Source of the DNA: Elymus sibiricus
Taxonomy: Eukaryota; Streptophyta; Magnoliopsida; Poales; Poaceae
Direction: 5' to 3'
DNA: 64,000 nucleotides
Assembly (NCBI GenBank): GCA_039707655.1
Contig: CM077665.1
Span: 136,233,148 to 136,297,147, forward strand
Below, one piece after another: positions 1 through 9,740 of the stretch (the first letter of the stretch is position 1; every line of letters starts with the position of its first letter). A program made the translations under genes and the position numbers. The notes below the pieces were generated by a model. That model was not told where the DNA came from, ran no database searches, and saw nothing but the letters and a program-made list of their open reading frames with translations.

Positions 1-131
1 TATATAGTAGGTTCCAAATAAAGTCTTTGTGGAAAAAGGATCCACCCAATTTGAGGACTTGTAGTACAAATCTCAATTCAGGGGGGTTTTGAAAACCTAA
101 ATTGAATAAATGCTTTTTGGCCAAACTAATA
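1..131 (-). mobile_element. Element K, distal part of a putative LTR (cut by J)
   Basis: This AT-rich stretch has no ORF. It abuts the left TA target duplication of the Mariner-type element J (TA at 130-131), so it is the same host DNA that resumes at 3804. Read on the minus strand it runs away from the putative LTR start at 4045. Which family it belongs to, and whether K is a full element or a solo LTR, cannot be told because it leaves the window. Confidence 0.4.
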
Positions 132-156
132 CTCCCTCCGTCCGAAAAAGCTTGTC
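132..156 (+). repeat. Left terminal inverted repeat of J
   Basis: It begins CTCCCTCCGTCCGAAAAAG and pairs with 3779-3803 over 25 bases, with one mismatch at position 20. The opening CTCCCTCCGTCC is typical of grass Stowaway and Mariner ends. Confidence 0.9.
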
Positions 157-354
157 CACGCCTTAGTTCATTTGAAATTTTGCAGAAAAAACCTTTCACC
201 TTTTAGACCGATGCTAATCAGCTCCCTCCGCTTCTTCCTCCTTCCTCCGTCGCTCGGCCGCACCATGGTCCGTGGTCGCCCCCAGCCACCGTCGGCACCC
301 GCCGTCGGGCCCAGGGCTTGACGACGGCCATCCTGCGCCGACCACACGGAGGCT

Positions 355-391
355 GCTCAAGCTCCTGCTACTCCGTGTTCATCGGGAAGAA
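355..391 (+). repeat. 37-bp direct repeat, left copy, flanking the MON1-like fragment
   Basis: It matches 777-813 with two differences and contains TCCGTGTTCATCGGGAAGAA. The two copies bracket the MON1-like segment closely. A more diverged third copy lies near 885-908. Confidence 0.75.
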
Positions 392-402
392 CTGGAGCCC
401 CC

Positions 403-775
403 GCCAGCGATGCCCTGGCAGTGCTCTCCCTCCGCGCAACTGACCTATCAGCGGACTTCGTCACCGCCGGCCACGAGATCTCCGAGGAGAATGAGGACGA
501 GGGGTACGTGACGGCCGCGCCCAGGGGCGGGAGCAGCACGGCCACGTCTCGTAGGAGGGAGGAGCTCCAGGGGCTCGAGGAGGAGGACGGCTACGGCGAC
601 GCCGGCCCGCCCAGCCCCAGCAGCAGTGGCTACACCGGCGAGCGGGGGGAGCAGCATCGCCTACAGCGTCGGCCCAGGCAGCGGCATCGAGGAGCCCGAC
701 CCCACCCCGCCCCTCGCCCCCGGCGCCGAGGACTGGGTGCGCGGCAAGAAGCACGCCGACGAGGTCAGCCCAGTC
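403..775 (+). pseudogene. Captured fragment of a MON1/SAND-family gene (N-terminal region)
   Basis: In plant cells MON1 (SAND family), with CCZ1, acts as the Rab7 exchange factor for vacuolar trafficking. In one frame this stretch encodes an acidic disordered segment with EISEENEDEGYV and later PPSPSSSGYTGERG. After a G6 run near 634-640 the reading moves to a second frame with GSGIEEP and then WVRGKKHADE, ending at about 772. The order Pro-Ser-rich SSGY-GERG, acidic linker, then W-GK-HADE is what I recall for the plant MON1 N-terminus just before the longin core. The fragment stops at GACGAG followed by GTCAGC, which could be a retained exon-intron junction. It is short, frameshifted and cannot be functional. 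The assignment is from memory of the family; an unrelated disordered protein is possible. Confidence 0.6.
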
Positions 776-776
776 C

Positions 777-813
777 GCTCAAGCTGCTGCTGCTCCGTGT
801 TCATCGGGAAGAA
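777..813 (+). repeat. 37-bp direct repeat, right copy, flanking the MON1-like fragment
   Basis: Second copy of the sequence at 355-391, immediately downstream of the MON1-like segment and leading into a CTG-rich tract. Confidence 0.75.
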
Positions 814-817
814 GAAG

Positions 818-992
818 GTTCTGCTTCTCCTATTGTTGCTCCTCTGCAAGTTGTTGTTCCTCTGCAGGACCGCCGGCTGCTGCTGCTCCGTGTCCATTGG
901 GAAGAAGAAGGTCCTGCTTCTCCTGTTGTTGCTCATCTGCAAGTTGCTGCTCCTCTGCAGGACCGCCGGCTGCTGTTGCTGGTGGTGGTGGT
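818..992 (+). repeat. 93-bp tandem duplication, CTG-rich
   Basis: Two imperfect copies (818-910 and 911 to about 992) share CTGCTTCTCC, GTTGCTC, CTGCAAGTTG and CAGGACCGCCGGCTGCTG. The tract keeps long ORFs open on both strands only because it is low-complexity CTG/CAG-like sequence; I do not read it as a gene. Confidence 0.75.
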
Positions 993-1232
993 GGACGCCT
1001 CTGCTGCCACCGCTGCTGCTCCTCTGCTGGTGCACGTGACAGTGTTGCTGCTCCTCTTCCCTGGTCCTTGTGCTGCCGCCAGAGCTCGTGTTCCTCAGGA
1101 AGAAGAAGGAAAATTTCAGTTAAAATTTCAGGTTTCAGGTTTCAGTTAATTGCTAGTACTCCAAACTCTGAATTTGCTGTGGCTGCTCTTTAAGTGCTGA
1201 TGAACCTGCAAGATAATTGCTGAAGATAATTT

Positions 1233-1476
1233 CTGAGAAAATCAAGCAATATTCTGAATTCTTGTGCATGTATTTTTGGAAACAAATTTATTCCAGTGTT
1301 AATTACTGAGAAAATCAAGCAATATTCCGAATTCTTGTACATGTATTTTTGGAAACAAATTTATTCCAGTGTTAATTACTGAGAAAATCAAGCAATATTC
1401 CGAATTCTTGTACATGTATTTTTGGAAACAAATTTATTCCAGTGTTAATTACTGAGAAAATCAAGCAATACTCCGC
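1233..1476 (+). repeat. 73-bp tandem repeat, about 3.4 copies
   Basis: Units begin at 1233, 1306, 1379 and 1452 with CTGAGAAAATCAAGCAATA. The first three are nearly identical over 73 bases; the fourth diverges after about 20 bases. The repeats are AT-rich and non-coding. Confidence 0.9.
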
Positions 1477-1479
1477 TGC

Positions 1480-2920
1480 TAATTTATTCCAGTATTTTTG
1501 GACCTGTGTGTTGCTGTTGTTTTCTGGAAATATGGAGTACATTTATTTTTAAAAACATGGAAGAACATGATTTATTATAATGGCGATTAGACAAGAGTTG
1601 TTCTGATTATTGTTACTCCAGTGAAGAGGATGACTAAAATCATTCAATGGTCGAGACACAATATCTCTAATCCTTGGTCATATTGTCACATATCCAGTGG
1701 TTGGCACGCGAAGATCTTATTAGATGATCACTGGAGTAGTTAACTGAATAAAGTCAGTGTTCTAAACTTGGCACTAGAAGACCAGTCCCAAACTTTTCAA
1801 ACTTTGCATAATTACTTCAAGTGTTGAACATAATTTAGAGTGAGTGACAATGGCTGAAAACTAAGCATGTTTTGCAAGAGCTAGCACTCACTAAAAACCA
1901 AATGTTGTCATAATTGAGAACTTGGGATCCTTACTGAAAACCAAATCTAAGCAAGCTTGTGTTAAGAACTTGAGCTCCTTACTGAAAACATAATGTTCAG
2001 CATAGTCACAACATCCTTACTGTAAATCATTGTTTATTTTCAGATTATATCCATGAGTAGTTTACTCATTTGCATGATCATGTACAAACTGAAAACTGTT
2101 AAAAAGACCATGGAGTTTTTTCTACCATAATGATTCTGAATTAATTACCAGAACACATGGATCATGTATAGAATGGTGTGATGATGCTGAATGAAGTTAC
2201 CAAATTAATTACTGTATAGAGTTGCTTCCATGTGTTTTTTCTATGTACTGTTGTTAAATTTGTCCCAGGATACAATCAGGCATGTTCAACACCATCTACA
2301 TTTGAGCATCTTCTGACTGAATATTGCTCCAAGTAATATAGAGATGTGGCCACTATACTCCTTTATCCAAATAGACTCCTTTGCAATGTCCATTATCTCC
2401 ATTAGTCTCTGCATTGAGCATAGAAGAATCTGAAAAAATAAGGGGCTTGGGGAGGAAGAACAAAGTTATTCGAGGGACTACGTCTAGGAGTATTTTGTCC
2501 TAAAAGATTGGAGATAAGTATCCAAATAGAGTCCTTTGCACTATCCATAGGAGTAGTTCCTTAATTTATAATCCCATAGGAGTAATTGGCTTTGAAAAAT
2601 TTAACCCACCACATTCTTGATTTCCAAATGTAACATAAGCGGTACATAATTTGGATTATTCCGTGGTGAACATTTTGCTATAAGTGCTGACTAAATTCAG
2701 AAATGTCAAATTTCCCAATGTGACATAAGCAGTATAATGAGCAATGTCAAGATTCATTAATCAATCTGGAGTACAGCAATAGAATCAATCTGTACAACAA
2801 CTGAGTTAACTGAATGTGTGTGTACCTGCAGTACAGCCGTAGCATCAATCTGTAGAACAACTGTGTGTATACCTGCAGTAGTAGCAATATTCATCATCCA
2901 TCATTTGCTCTCTCTCTCTC
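1480..2920. other. AT-rich middle of J, no recognisable feature
   Basis: About 1.4 kb without a long ORF on either strand and without a recognisable transposase or repeat. Base composition resembles plant intron or intergenic DNA. Confidence 0.6.
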
Positions 2921-2997
2921 ATCAATACAAGGAGTAACAATAAGAAACTAATAATTCCTCAAGGAATGAAGCAAAATTTTCAGTCCTAGAGAGCTCC

Positions 2998-3143
2998 CCC
3001 ACGTTGACGTCGTCGACAGCGAGCCGCGCCGCACGGCCAGTGACAGAGTCGTAGGTGAAGAGCACCCCTACGGCTACCTCGTTCGGCCGCACCCCCGCTG
3101 CCATGACCGCCCTCACCGCGGCGGCGAGCAGAAGCGCGCCCAT
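2998..3143 (-). pseudogene. Captured fragment of a glutamate receptor-like (GLR) gene, N-terminal exon
   Basis: The minus-strand reading starts with an ATG and a hydrophobic leader (MGALLLAAAV), followed by GVRPNEVAVGVLFTYDS, then GRAARLAVDDVN. In plant GLRs (amino-terminal ANF_receptor ligand-binding domain, PF01094) the mature protein starts right after the signal peptide with this kind of VGxLFTYDS...GRAA...AVDDVN strand-helix segment. A few residues expected between GRAA and AVDDVN are missing, and similarity ends after VDDVN at about 2998, running into unrelated sequence and a stop at 2922. Only about 50 of roughly 900 residues are present, so it cannot act as a receptor. It lies in the opposite orientation to the MON1-like fragment in the same transposon. 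The identification rests on motif recognition, without a search. Confidence 0.65.
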
Positions 3144-3249
3144 TGGCCTAATCCATCAGTACAACATCTACTTGAGCTGGTTCTTCAAATTTGGGGGCAG
3201 AGCATTTGATTTTCGAGTAAAATTTGACAGTTTGGGGACGGAGATTCTT

Positions 3250-3720
3250 ACCTTTGCTCGGTCTTCGCGGGAGACGGGAGTGGTGGCTGCTGGGTGGCAA
3301 AGGCGGGGATGGTTGTTGTTGCCGTCGTGGGAAAGTGGAGAGCTTTTGCCGTCAGACGAGGTTGGCGGCAAGGTGGACAAGGTTGGCGGCAAGGTTGGGA
3401 GGGACCCGTTTCGTGGACGAGTTTTACGACGAGGTTGACGACGGGCAGGGCCAGCTCCGGCTCGCCACCATCGGGGATGGGCGCGTCCGGCGGAGAGCAG
3501 ATCGGGAAAAAAACGAGCCTTCTCCTTGCCCGGGGTAGCAACACGGTGGAGGAGGGGAACAAGGAGGGGGAGCTCCATAGACACCCGGGAAAGGTGCGCG
3601 GGGAGCCGAGCAGGAGAGTTCCAGTGCGGGGACCCGGGCTGGGGACCTCCGGTGCGGGGACCTGAGCAGGGTATCTCCGGCAGGAGACGAGTGGGGAAGA
3701 CAAGCAGGGGAGACCAGCGG
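3250..3720. other. GC-rich right arm of J, unrecognised
   Basis: Overlapping ORFs are open on both strands, as expected of GC-rich sequence. There is a short duplication around 3358-3400 (GTTGGCGGCAAGGT twice). On the minus strand GAGCAAAG followed by GTAAGAATC (about 3247-3262) resembles an exon end and 5' splice site upstream of the GLR-like start, so part of this may be the captured 5' leader of that gene. That is inference. Confidence 0.35.
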
Positions 3721-3778
3721 AAGGAGTGTGTGGTTTGTCGGGAATTTGCTCAGGGGGTTTTCGCAAAATGATCACGAT

Positions 3779-3803
3779 GACAATCTTTTTCGGACGGAGG
3801 GAG
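3779..3803 (-). repeat. Right terminal inverted repeat of J
   Basis: Reverse complement of 132-156 apart from one base. It is followed directly by TA at 3804-3805. Confidence 0.9.
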
Positions 3804-4045
3804 TATTTGATAAAAATAGTTTTAGGTCCTATACACATGGTATGATCATTGGACAAGAGTTTAGATCAAGGAAAAGAGTTTTGAGAGTAGGAGGGAGTTT
3901 TATGAATATAGAGCACCTGCAAGCAATCAAACAAACAAGCAAATAGCACACAAGTCAAGCATTCATATGCACTCAAAAAAAGTTTTAATTGGCCCTAATT
4001 TGAGTCATGTTAACTTAGTCATGAGGCAAAACACAGGGTGTGACA
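3804..4045 (-). mobile_element. Element K, proximal part of a putative LTR
   Basis: On the minus strand a TGTCACACCC terminus starts at 4045, directly after element A sequence. That A sequence lacks a polypurine tract here, so this is unlikely to be A's own 3' LTR. The stretch continues to the TA at 3804-3805, is split by J and resumes at 131. It has no coding potential. The flanking five bases 4046-4050 are the candidate left target duplication, but the partner lies outside the window. Confidence 0.4.
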
Positions 4046-4821
4046 CTTACTTGAAGGATCTTATTCAATCCATAGGTAGGTATGGTGGACTCTCATGGAA
4101 AGAAACCGGGTTTAAAGGGTTATGGATGCACAAGTTGTATCTCTACTTGGTGCGGAAATTTTGGCTAGCAAAAAGATCTAAATAAAGCATCACATGTTAA
4201 AGGATCCATGACTACATAATTTCTATGCACATGTAAACAATCATAACCATTAAGTTGTTTTCCATGTCCAACTTCAACACTTGATCATTATATAATATTT
4301 GGTGAGGGTTCACAATCATAGATGATGTCCAAGATAGTGTATTTATATGTGAATCCTCTCTTCTCTATCATAGTCTTGCATAGATTATCACAATTACTAA
4401 TGCTACGTTTGTTTATTCTCAACAACTTTTATCGCTCATACTTTTCTTTTTATGTGAAGTCATTACTCCTTATGAGATAAGCACATGATCTTTCTATTTT
4501 TCTTATATCCATGCTATGATGAAGGATGAAATGAGGGTAAATCACACAAACTCAACTAACTTTATTATATAACTCTCACACTTGGTTACAAGGATAGATA
4601 GGACTCAAAGCAAAATACTAAGCAAAAGCAGATCTGAAACATATTTCTCTAAATCATGAAAAACCAAAAATCGAACTATGATAGATAATGGTGGAAAAAG
4701 TGATGGTGATACAATACCGAGGCACCTCCCCCAAGCTTGGAACCAGCTAAGGGTGGTGCCCATACCCATGTACTCAAGTGTTCTTCGGTGATGGTGGTGG
4801 TGTTGGAGTAGTGCTACCCTT
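4046..4821 (-). mobile_element. Element A, 3' untranslated region (Gypsy, minus)
   Basis: This is the part of A that lies 3' of its coding region. It was separated from 43689 onward by insertion of B; the shared pentamer CCCTT (4817-4821 and 43689-43693) proves the join. Read on the minus strand it starts with the end of A's extra ORF, then contains AAGCTTGGGGGAGGTGCC near 4722-4739, a motif I associate with the 3' part of Triticeae Gypsy elements whose integrase matches the one at 44367-45161. The rest is AT-rich and non-coding. Confidence 0.7.
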
Positions 4822-4869
4822 TGTCGGTGTCAAAACCAGCGGATCTCGGGTAGGGGGTCCCGAGCTATG
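4822..4869 (-). repeat. B 3' LTR, distal 48 bp (before E)
   Basis: TGTCGGTGTCAAAACC start on the plus strand, cut at 4869 by E. It continues at 24673. Confidence 0.85.
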
Positions 4870-5675
4870 TGTCGGGGGGATTACCCCCGGGTAGGCTCAA
4901 GGAGACGACTCAACATTTTAAAACAACGGGGCGGCCAATGCTCCTCTGTCCGGCTGCTCCTGCTGGCACCCCGGTCTGGCCGGCTACTAAGTCCAACCGG
5001 CTCCCTGCCCGGCTGCACCAGCCGGCTACTAAGTCCAGCCGGCTCCCTGCCCGGCTGCACCAGCCGGCTGCTCCGTCCGACCCCCCCTCCTTCTGCTATA
5101 GCTGGCCTGCTGCGCGAGGTCAACCACCACGTCCCATCGGACACGACATGAAGACACTATAGCCTGTGTCATGTGTCACTTCACTGCGCCCCAATAGTGG
5201 AGCACTATAGCCTGTGTCATGTGCCACCTCGCATGACCATGCCAACAGTGGTGCACTATTGCCTACATCATGTGTCACCTCACATGTCATCCCCAATAGT
5301 GTAGTTAGGCCATGTGGGCCACCCCTTGTCCCCTGGGCACCCCTTTATAAGGTGACCCAGGGAGCTTACCCACGACCAAGCTCTCTCATTCTCTCATTTC
5401 CCCTCGCACTCTCACACGTGAGGCATAGAGGAAGAGCTCTCACAACTCCTTCTTCCTCTCCTAAGACAGCTCTAGGAGCAACTCTGTACCGCTACCATAT
5501 ACACTGCATATATCATCAGACATGCAGAATTAGGGGTGTTACCTCCACATGAGGGCCCCGAAACAGGGTAAACCACCGCGTGCTACTACCCTATCCCGTC
5601 CCGGTTCTTCCACGGCAACCCTGCTCTCACCTCGATTAGCCACCCCCTGGCATATGTTGTGAGAAAACGATGACA
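4870..5675 (+). repeat. E left LTR (806 bp)
   Basis: Starts TGTCGGGGGGATTACC and ends AAAACGATGACA. It contains two direct copies of an approx. 42-bp unit around CCGGCTACTAAGTCC (4980-5065), a short repeat series on CACTATAGCCTGTGTCATGTG (5155-5290), and a TATA-like TTTATAAGGTGACCC at 5344. It aligns over its full length with 23867-24672. Confidence 0.9.
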
Positions 5676-5677
5676 GT

Positions 5678-5694
5678 TGGCGCCCACCATGGGG
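5678..5694 (+). other. E primer binding site
   Basis: TGGCGCCCACCATGGGG lies two bases after the left LTR. The first seven bases match the 3' end of plant tRNA-Asp as used by many grass Gypsy elements. Confidence 0.7.
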
Positions 5695-6345
5695 CTCGCT
5701 ACTGCTGGAATTGCGGTCCAAGCGGGATCTTCTTCATCACCACCACGGCGACGCCGGCGTCCCAGCGCCCCCGTGTCACTGCGCCGCCTGCGCCCCCGTC
5801 CCCGCATCGCTGCGCCGTCCCGACGTCCACGACGCCGGCCTCCAGACACTCCCGCGTCGCTGTGAGGTGTGCGCCCCCATCGCTGCATCATCGCGCCGTT
5901 CGCGTGCCCACGTCGGTGCTCCTCCTTCAGGCTCCTGGAGGCTCTGCTCCGCCGGTCCAGCCCCTGGCATGTCAGCGTGCCCGTTGCGCCGCACCCGGTT
6001 CCCACGTCCCCATCTGCTCCGACCAGCTGCGTGCCTATCCGCAGCTCACCTCCATCCCTGCTCGGGCACCTGGGAGGCGTGGGGATCTCCCGTCCGGAGC
6101 ACACTCGTACCCAGCTAGCTAGCTAGCAGGGCCAATCCATTCAGCTGGGTGCGTGCTAGCTTAGCTAGCTAGCTCAGCTCATGTGCGTCTATGAGGTCAG
6201 CTGCCCGTGTGGGCCTCGTCGTTGCTCCGATTGGCAGCTCCGTCTGGCCACGCCGACGCGAGCTCTCCTCGGCGTGCCGCACCTGCCTCAAGGGCATCCC
6301 GCAAGGCAACGGTGCTGGCCGCCCCCGCGGTCGCGAGCCCCACGC
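5695..6345 (+). other. E internal region, first segment, non-coding GC-rich
   Basis: Several overlapping ORFs are open on both strands but encode only Pro/Arg/Ala-rich low-complexity sequence without a gag motif. An (AGCT)n-like run, GCTAGCTAGCTAGC, lies near 6115-6127 and again at 6158-6172. Confidence 0.6.
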
Positions 6346-6350
6346 CACCT

Positions 6351-7710
6351 TGTTGGAGATATGCCCTAGAGGCAATCATGTATGATGATATTTCCTATGT
6401 GTTTATGAATAAATATAGTCCTTGGACATTATCATTGATGTGTATTAACAAGTACGTGACTTGTTTGTGAGACTATGCATTGTATGGTGCCTGTCCTAAA
6501 TGGTCCCTAGTCGAAAGGGTTGTGTGGACGCGCAACGAGTTAGACTAGCATATGACATGGTAGATGGTCCGGTCTCACTTGCCATGTAGCATTGGATGCT
6601 AGCCGGATAATATGGACTCAGAAAGATCTGGTCGGATTTGACGTAGTCGGATCCGAGCCGAGATAAGGTCTGAGTTGGACAGACCCAACTATGAGACGCA
6701 GCGATAGGTCATCTGTGAGTCTCTAGTACAACATACGTTCTATGTCCTATGACCTGAGCTGGCGCATGTACTCGGGATGGTGACAGACTTGCCTTGGGCC
6801 GACCAAACGCTACTCCCTGACTGGGTAGTTACAAAGGTAGGTTTCGGGCTTGTCCGGACCCATGCTGCGAGGCATGGTCGAGCAAGATGGGATTTGCCCC
6901 TCCGATCAGGAGAGATATACTCTGGCCCCCTCGGGTGATCCGACCTAGATAAGCATGGCCATGCGATAAGGATTATGAGATAATCGGAATGTTGGTCGGA
7001 TTCATCGAAACGAGAAAGAGGTCGTGCTGCAACAAGGATGACCATGTCGCCTTGTGCACAACAACATATATCGTGCGGCAAAGGGAACAGAAGTGTGAAG
7101 TACAGGTTCGCCTAACCAGCTTCATCAGACACTTGGAGTCGGCACGCTTTGCTAGATGCCGCTACCGACTGGTCGAGACGGATGTGATCTCACTCGCGAC
7201 CAAGTGGACGAGAACCTAGTGGGTCGCGCGCTTAAGGGAAGGAACACGTGGGCTTTAGGATCCGGGCGAGGCCCAAGAGTTGAGCCAGTGCCGGATGCCT
7301 ATATATAGTGGAGGTGCGGCACATCAATTTGGTTAATGGCTTCGGCGCAGTAATTTGGGTTTGCATGTGTTGCGAATAGCCACCTCCACCCGCCGCCGAC
7401 TGTGTGATCGGAGCTAGCAGTCCGCCGCACTGGGTGTTCCTCCTGCACGCGCGGATACCACTAGAGGCAGTGCACTTGCGCCGCTCCGATGAACCTGTAC
7501 GTGGGATCCGGCGACCGGCTTATTTAGGGAGACGATCCGGCAACCGGCTATTCGAGGGAGAACGGACGAGGAGTAGATGGACCACGCGGACACGCTGCCC
7601 CAACTCTACTTCCGCTGCACGGCACTGCGCGTCTAGTGGTAACGATCTGTGATCTATCTCCATAGGAAAATTTTATTTTCCATGCGATGCACCTACGGTA
7701 GAACCCAACA
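6351..7710 (+). repeat. Copia left LTR (1360 bp)
   Basis: TGTTGG...CCCAACA. It aligns with 12884-14214 but keeps about 56 bp (near 6472-6530) that the right LTR lacks, and does not have the right copy's approx. 28-bp insertion near the 3' end. Confidence 0.92.
7299..7308 (+). promoter_or_regulatory. Copia left LTR TATA box
   Basis: CTATATATAG in otherwise GC-balanced sequence; the same site recurs at 13777-13786 in the right LTR. It is the likely RNA polymerase II core promoter of the element. Confidence 0.65.
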
Positions 7711-7711
7711 A

Positions 7712-7723
7712 TGGTATCAGAGC
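7712..7723 (+). other. Copia primer binding site
   Basis: TGGTATCAGAGC, the standard complement of the 3' end of plant initiator tRNA-Met, one base after the left LTR. Confidence 0.9.
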
Positions 7724-8948
7724 CTCTTCTAGTGGTTTTAGTTTCAGATCGGATGCATATTAGATATGTGGAGGCGGCGGATGAGATCTGTCGTCATTCG
7801 TAAGGTCGGTCATGTGCATGGTTGATGAGATCAACTGCACATCGGGGTCGTTGAGGCTATAATTTCTGTCCATAGGAATCGATGAGGTCGTGACAGAACC
7901 TACCCCTACCGATCAGTATCCGCCATCGGGGTTAACAGTGAAACGTAAATCCGAATCGGGTTCGCGATGATCGATGAGATCGGTCATATCAGAAAATTTG
8001 GCGTGATCGGAGTATAAATTTGATCTGCGATTTCCAAAAATTGGGACCGCCGTGTGCGTAGCTCCTTGTATTTCGTACACGATCATAAAAATCGGTAGAA
8101 TGTGATTCTATGCATAAGTTTGTTTTGCAGGTTTGATGTGAATAGTATGGCTCATATGTATGTGATGCATGTGTGTAATTTAACATGGCCTGCATGTCAT
8201 GATTGTCAGCCGGCAGGAGCCAAAGTGCTGTCATTATATTGTATAACGACCTGCGCGTCGACTTGTGATTCTCTGTAAATTCATTACTAGTTATAGTAGT
8301 TGGAAGACAGAGATCAAGTTCGAGGTTTTGGCGTCCTGGCATGACGGACAAGATGGAGTACCGCCCTGGTCATCGGAGTTGGAGCCAGCCATGGAAGGAT
8401 GTCCATGAAGGAGCCATACTATTTCACATATTTACATTATATGTGATTGATATTGCTTCTAGTTTTCTATGTAAGTTATAATGGTAGAAATATCCCCCGT
8501 TAATATCAAGCACATTGCCATTCCGGATGTTGCACCTTCGCACGTCAAGTACGTATGGTAGTGGGCTCATAAAATTGAGGTGCTGCTAGATGTCCTTGAA
8601 CTGGAGGGTTCGTGTCGGACATGGACATGCACTGCATCAGGTTAACTTGACAAGGCTATCAAAATGGTTTTGTGCCTTGTGGCAAAGAAGGTTGGGTGCC
8701 GGGGTATAAGATACCTACCCGACCGACAGGAGTCGTATAGAGATACGATTAGCAAGGTGTTGCTTACCGGAGAGGCAAGTTGTCTAGAAGTGATGCTAAA
8801 GCTCACTACTCGCTTGCACTAGTCGGATCCTGAATCACTGAGAGTTTGCGGAGGGATGCCGACTTCAGTGGGACTAGTTCTGTTTAAGGCTTGAATTACT
8901 CTACATAAACACTTTGCTTAGTGATTGCATATTTTCTGTTGTAGATCA
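7724..8948 (+). other. Copia leader between PBS and gag, non-coding
   Basis: About 1.2 kb without a plausible coding frame. A long untranslated leader is normal in this Copia group, where it holds packaging signals. No individual signal can be identified by eye. Confidence 0.6.
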
Positions 8949-9740
8949 ATGGCATCACCTGCTCAAAACTTTTCATTGAAATCAATTCTAGAAAAGTATA
9001 AACTGAATGGAACAAACTTTACCACCTGGTATAGAAATCTGATAATTGTTCTCAAGCACGATAAAAAAGAACATGTTCTAGAGGATCCACTTCCAGAGGC
9101 ACCTGCCGATAATGCAAATGCCACAACCAAGAATGCCTACTAGAAACTCATTGATGAATCGAACGAGATCAGCTGCCTCATGCTGGCTTGTATGGAGCCC
9201 GATTTGCAACAGCATTTTGAACACATTGCGGCTTTCGATATGATCGAGGTCTCAAGAGCATGTTTCAGGTGCAGGCTAGGACCGAAAGGTTCAACGTCTG
9301 GCGATCCTTGATGGATTGTAAGCTGAAGGAAGGTGATCCACTGAGCCCGCATGTGATCAAGATGATTAGATACGTGCAAGCTTTGGATCGGTTGGGTTTC
9401 CCGCTTTTGGATGAGCTGGTGACTCATGCAGTTCTGGGTTCTCTTCTGGCTAGCTATGGGACGTTCATCTCGAACTTTCATATGCACGGCATGGATAAGA
9501 AGCTCACTGAATTACATGGGATGCTCAAGGTGGCTGAGCAGGATATTAAGAAAGGCACGCATCAAGTGTTGATCGTGCAGAACTCGGCTAAGTTCAAGAA
9601 GAGTTGGTCCAAAAAAAAAGGGTAAGGCAAAGGGTACGGAGAAGGTTGTCACCGCCGCTGAGCCAAAGTCCGGACCAAACTCAAAGACCATTTGCTTTCA
9701 TTGCAAGGAAGCTGGTCACTGGAAGAGGAACTGTAGCAAG
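8949..9740 (+). pseudogene. gag: Copia gag (capsid and zinc knuckle), broken
   Basis: The ATG at 8949 opens MASPAQNFSLKSILEKYKLN, a typical Copia capsid start. A TAG at 9141-9143 stands where the family normally has Trp (TGG). A one-base loss near 9248 changes frame, after which MFQVQARTERFNVW continues. A run of nine A near 9610-9618 causes another shift, and the nucleocapsid knuckle CFHCKEAGHWKRNC (CX2CX4HX4C, 9693-9734) is read in a third frame. Without all these lesions it would assemble the virus-like particle. Confidence 0.85.

Larger units (their letters stand above)
132..3803. mobile_element. Element J: large Tc1/Mariner-type (Stowaway-like TIR) transposon with captured gene fragments
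   Basis: The element is bounded by 25-bp terminal inverted repeats beginning CTCCCTCCGTCCGAAAAAG (132-156 and 3779-3803, one mismatch) and by the dinucleotide TA on both sides (130-131, 3804-3805), the target duplication of Tc1/Mariner elements. At 3.67 kb it is far longer than a Stowaway MITE. I find no DDE transposase ORF, so it is probably non-autonomous. Inside are a GC-rich left arm (about 200-1150) with a MON1-like fragment, a 73-bp tandem repeat, a 1.4-kb AT-rich middle without coding potential, and a GC-rich right arm (about 2990-3720) with a glutamate-receptor-like fragment on the minus strand. It sits in the putative LTR K. Confidence 0.8.

Noticed and set aside
421..1149. 242-codon plus ORF as an intact gene
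   Set aside because: It joins a captured fragment, a frameshifted part and CTG-rich tandem repeats; neighbouring frames and the other strand are equally open.
132..3803. J as an autonomous Mariner element with a spliced transposase
   Set aside because: No DDE/D-type transposase motif was found in any frame; the GC-rich arms are better explained by captured host fragments.
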